In this document: positions 41,467 through 43,527 of the stretch, piece after piece
Layout of the letters: each line of letters starts with the position of its first letter
How positions within the stretch are numbered: the first letter of the stretch is position 1
Origin: Microbispora corallina
GTDB taxonomy: Bacteria > Actinomycetota > Actinomycetes > Streptosporangiales > Streptosporangiaceae
Direction: 5' to 3'
NCBI RefSeq assembly: GCF_016863035.1
Contig: NZ_BOOC01000055.1
Coordinates: 1 to 43,527 of the forward strand
DNA length: 43,527 bases
Notes under the pieces: model-generated
Databases searched by the model: none
Told to the model about the DNA's origin: nothing
What the model saw: the letters and a program-made list of their open reading frames with translations, nothing else
Position numbers and translations under genes: made by a program

Positions 41467-42696
41467 ATGAACACCCGAGTCAAGCGCCTGGCACTCCCCC
41501 TCGGTGCCGCCGCTGTCACCGCCCTCGTGGGCTCCAGCCTCACGGCACCCGCGCAGGCCGCCGGTGACACGTCCTCCGACCCGCTGGCCACCACCGGCAT
41601 CGCCGCGTACAACATCGCCGCCTACTGGTTCGCCGAGGAGTCGGCCAACCTGATCAACGCCTCGCCGTACGAGACCCAGGTCTCCGCCAAGCACATCTCC
41701 ACCGGCGGCCCGGCTCCCGACAGCAAGCCCGGCGTGGTCCCGGCGATCGGCGACGAGAAGAAGTCGTCCTCGAAGTCCAAGAACGTCAACCTCCCCCGGA
41801 CGACGGGCAAGGTCTTCTTCCTGGGCGCCGACGGCAAGCCGCACTGGTGCACCGCCACCTCGGTCCAGTCGCACTACCACAACCTCGTCGCGACGGCCGG
41901 CCACTGCGTCTACGACACCGACTCCAACAAGACCACGTTCGACAAGTGGGTCTTCGTCCCCGGTTACTACCAGGGCAAGACGCCGTGGGGCGTCTACGTC
42001 GGCAAGCAGGCGTTCACCCACTACGACTTCGACGTCTACGAGGACGGCGACCGCGACTACGCCTTCGTCACCGTCTACAACGGCCTCAAGGCCCCGCACG
42101 ACGGCATCCAGAAGGACAACTGGGACACGGTCGGCACCTGGAAGGAGGTCGACAAGGCGACGTACGACAAGTACGACCCCTACGTCCGTACGGACAGGGA
42201 CGTCCTCGACCTCGACAAGGACGGCAACAAGAACGAGGCGTCCGGCGGCCACTACTACGTCTTCACGTTCGCCGACGCCGGTCGGCTGGGCGACAACGTG
42301 GGCGGCCAGGGCCTCGCGTACAACCAGAAGATCGGCAAGAAGGTCTTCGTGTTCGGCTACCCGAGCGGGTCGCACCCGGACGGCAACCACGCCTTCTCCG
42401 GCAAGACCCTCAAGTGGTCGTACGGCAAGACCTTCGCCGCCAAGGCCCCCGCGGTCAAGGCGGAGGAACTGGTCGGCGTCAAGTCGTCCTTCACCGGTGA
42501 GGGCTCGTCGGGCTCGGCCTGGCTGCTCAACTACAAGAACACCCGCCGCCTCGGCTACCTGAACGGCGTCACCAGCGGGGTCGCCGACACCGACGGCAAC
42601 AAGCGGATCGACACCAGCGTCTCCCCCTACTTCGACGGCGAGACCTACGGCGTCTACAAGGCCGCCTCGAACGTCTGGTCCGGCTCCATCGCCTGA
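41467..42696 (+). CDS. Secreted chymotrypsin-fold serine protease, paralogue 4
   Basis: A 409-residue close sister of paralogue 3. The triad is His146, Asp197 and Ser348 in GSSGSAW; the cysteine pair near the serine is lost here too. An insertion around residues 238-260 contains DLDKDGNKNE, a DxDxDGxxxE pattern like calcium-binding loops. The terminal ADTDGNKRID loop is present. The signal ends near APAQAAG. AAGGAG precedes the ATG. It has the full set of upstream elements: Crp box, direct repeat, shared -10 and UTR hairpin. Confidence 0.88.
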   Translation: MNTRVKRLALPLGAAAVTALVGSSLTAPAQAAGDTSSDPLATTGIAAYNIAAYWFAEESANLINASPYETQVSAKHISTGGPAPDSKPGVVPAIGDEKKSSSKSKNVNLPRTTGKVFFLGADGKPHWCTATSVQSHYHNLVATAGHCVYDTDSNKTTFDKWVFVPGYYQGKTPWGVYVGKQAFTHYDFDVYEDGDRDYAFVTVYNGLKAPHDGIQKDNWDTVGTWKEVDKATYDKYDPYVRTDRDVLDLDKDGNKNEASGGHYYVFTFADAGRLGDNVGGQGLAYNQKIGKKVFVFGYPSGSHPDGNHAFSGKTLKWSYGKTFAAKAPAVKAEELVGVKSSFTGEGSSGSAWLLNYKNTRRLGYLNGVTSGVADTDGNKRIDTSVSPYFDGETYGVYKAASNVWSGSIA

Positions 42697-42759
42697 CCGG
42701 GCACGCGGTGCGCGGCGTGAGGAGGCCGCGCACCGGCTGAACGGGAACTCCACCCTCAC

Positions 42760-42792
42760 AGGAAGGCCCGGCCCCTTCGGCCGGGCCTTCCT
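42760..42792 (+). terminator. Terminator of protease 4
   Basis: Perfect 14-base arms AGGAAGGCCCGGCC and GGCCGGGCCTTCCT with a 5-base loop, 64 bases after the stop, followed by a T-richer tail. Confidence 0.88.
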
Positions 42793-43079
42793 GCTGCTTC
42801 TCAGGGCGCTGCGAGGCCACGCGTACGGCATCCCCTCGCCCGCCCTGCGACGCCTCTCGGTCGGGCGCCGCGGCCGCCTTTACGGCCACCCCTTTCGGTT
42901 TCCCCGGTCAGTGCGGTTTCCCGATGTCGCCACGCCCCTTTCCGCTCCCGGAAGGCGCCGCGTCGGGGAAAATTTCTCAGCCTCCATGTAAACCGGCGAG
43001 CCAGGTCAAGCGACTGGGGGCCGCCTCCCCCTAGGAGGGCGAAACGCCTGGTCATCGGGGGTTCGCTGAGCGTTTTCTG
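42793..43079. other. Intergenic stretch without a recognised gene
   Basis: Between the terminator of protease 4 and the Crp box of protease 5. Short frames exist on both strands but look like compositional shadows (Arg/Gly-rich, no ribosome sites). No element shared with the other protease upstream regions was found here. Confidence 0.6.
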
Positions 43080-43095
43080 TGTGACCTTCGTCACA
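43080..43095. promoter_or_regulatory. Perfect Crp box upstream of protease 5
   Basis: TGTGACCTTCGTCACA, an exact TGTGA-N6-TCACA, about 194-209 bases before the inferred start of transcription at 43289. Confidence 0.78.
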
Positions 43096-43275
43096 GTACG
43101 GACCTTTGCAAGGCCGTCCACAAGGAGTCAGCAAGCGCCGGAAAACGTCCGGATCTGCGGCAATGGTCCGGTTGCGAAATGACAGCCGGGGCTTCCGCCC
43201 GTCAACCCGCGCCGCAGCCTCCTCCCCCGCCGATCGCCGCCTTCGGCCAGCCCTTTAAATGCCGTTTTTTTGAGC

Positions 43276-43325
43276 TATGTTGCTCCCGATCCCTTTCCTG
43301 ACGCATGGGACGCAAGAGGCGTTCC
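43276..43325 (+). promoter_or_regulatory. Promoter and UTR hairpin of protease 5
   Basis: -10 TATGTT (43276-43281), seven bases, start at A43289, ATCCCTTTCCTGACGC, hairpin GGGACGC (43307-43313) with GCGTTCC (43319-43325). The changed right arm still pairs fully, with the wobble at a different position than in paralogues 3 and 4. Confidence 0.65.
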
Positions 43326-43348
43326 ACGACAGACCAAGGAGCACCACA

Positions 43349-43527
43349 ATGAAGCGCACCATCGCCTTCGGTGGCTTTGTCGCCACCGCTGGCCTCCTGG
43401 CCGGGGGCCTCGCCGCCCCGGCTCAGGCCGCCGGTGACACCGCCAGCGACGCGCTGGCCAACAGCGGCATCGCGGCCTACTCCGTGGCCGCCTACTGGAA
43501 GGCCAACAACGCGGCCAACCTGATCGG
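43349..43527 (+). CDS. Secreted protease paralogue 5, N-terminal part
   Basis: The first 59 complete codons of another member, cut by the window end. It starts MKRTIAFGGFVATAGLL; the signal ends near APAQAAG, and the pro-region AGDTASDALANSGIAAYSV is almost the same as in paralogues 3 and 4. AAGGAG precedes the ATG. The catalytic part lies outside the window, so activity and which serine motif it has cannot be judged. Confidence 0.82.
   Translation, partial: MKRTIAFGGFVATAGLLAGGLAAPAQAAGDTASDALANSGIAAYSVAAYWKANNAANLI

Noticed and set aside
42793..43121. Minus-strand frames between protease 4 and 5
   Set aside because: Arg/Gly-rich with no ribosome site, and one crosses the Crp box; probably compositional.

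Overview
The window is very GC-rich, uses GTG starts freely, packs genes into overlapping ATGA/GTGA operons and carries a mycobacterial-type fused 2-oxoglutarate decarboxylase (kgd). This points to a filamentous actinomycete. The CebR/CelR cellulase operator and the style of the secreted proteins suggest a soil saprophyte, perhaps of the Streptosporangiales; the family-level guess is inference.

Layout. (1) 1-6371, minus strand: a sugar operon reading ROK regulator, two-domain ATPase, permease, Tat-type lipoprotein binding protein, Gfo/Idh/MocA dehydrogenase, and the first codons of one more gene. Divergent from it, 6548-9648 holds a beta-phosphoglucomutase-like HAD enzyme translationally coupled to a GH65 glycoside phosphorylase. 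(2) 9652-12910: DinB-like protein, SRPBCC protein, an SDR and a divergent DapB-like dehydrogenase. (3) 12925-18308, minus strand: an organosulfur operon (binding protein, ATPase, permease, LLM monooxygenase, two different flavin reductases), opened by an unannotated 28-codon leader peptide on an apparently leaderless transcript. (4) 18372-21550: ArsR-like regulator, MFS transporter and MBL hydrolase. (5) 21765-24311: a secreted GH9 cellulase behind a perfect CebR/CelR operator. (6) 24442-28358: CGNR protein, an epoxide hydrolase broken by an amber codon, an SDR/TetR divergent pair with twin operators, and a B3/B4-domain protein. (7) 28564-34553: kgd, a DUF6104-type small protein, a DUF4097-PadR operon and a small proline-rich ORF. 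(8) 34599-36143: an MDR oxidoreductase and a tyrosine-phosphatase-like protein.

(9) 36428-43527 is the most unusual part. Five paralogous secreted chymotrypsin-fold proteases lie in tandem (the fifth is cut by the window edge), with a subtilisin-inhibitor-like (SSI) gene embedded on the opposite strand. Four of the five share a -10 box, a 6-7 nt gap, and a 5' UTR with a covarying GGGACGC/GCGTCTC-type hairpin just before the ribosome binding site. Three carry a near-perfect Crp box about 190-220 bp upstream of the inferred start of transcription. Two share an 11-bp direct repeat nearer the promoter. The two best-matched copies have together lost a cysteine pair and changed the catalytic serine motif from GASGGPW to GSSGSAW. 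This looks like a co-regulated, diversifying secreted protease family kept beside a candidate inhibitor.

No tRNA, rRNA, CRISPR array, insertion sequence or phage gene was seen.
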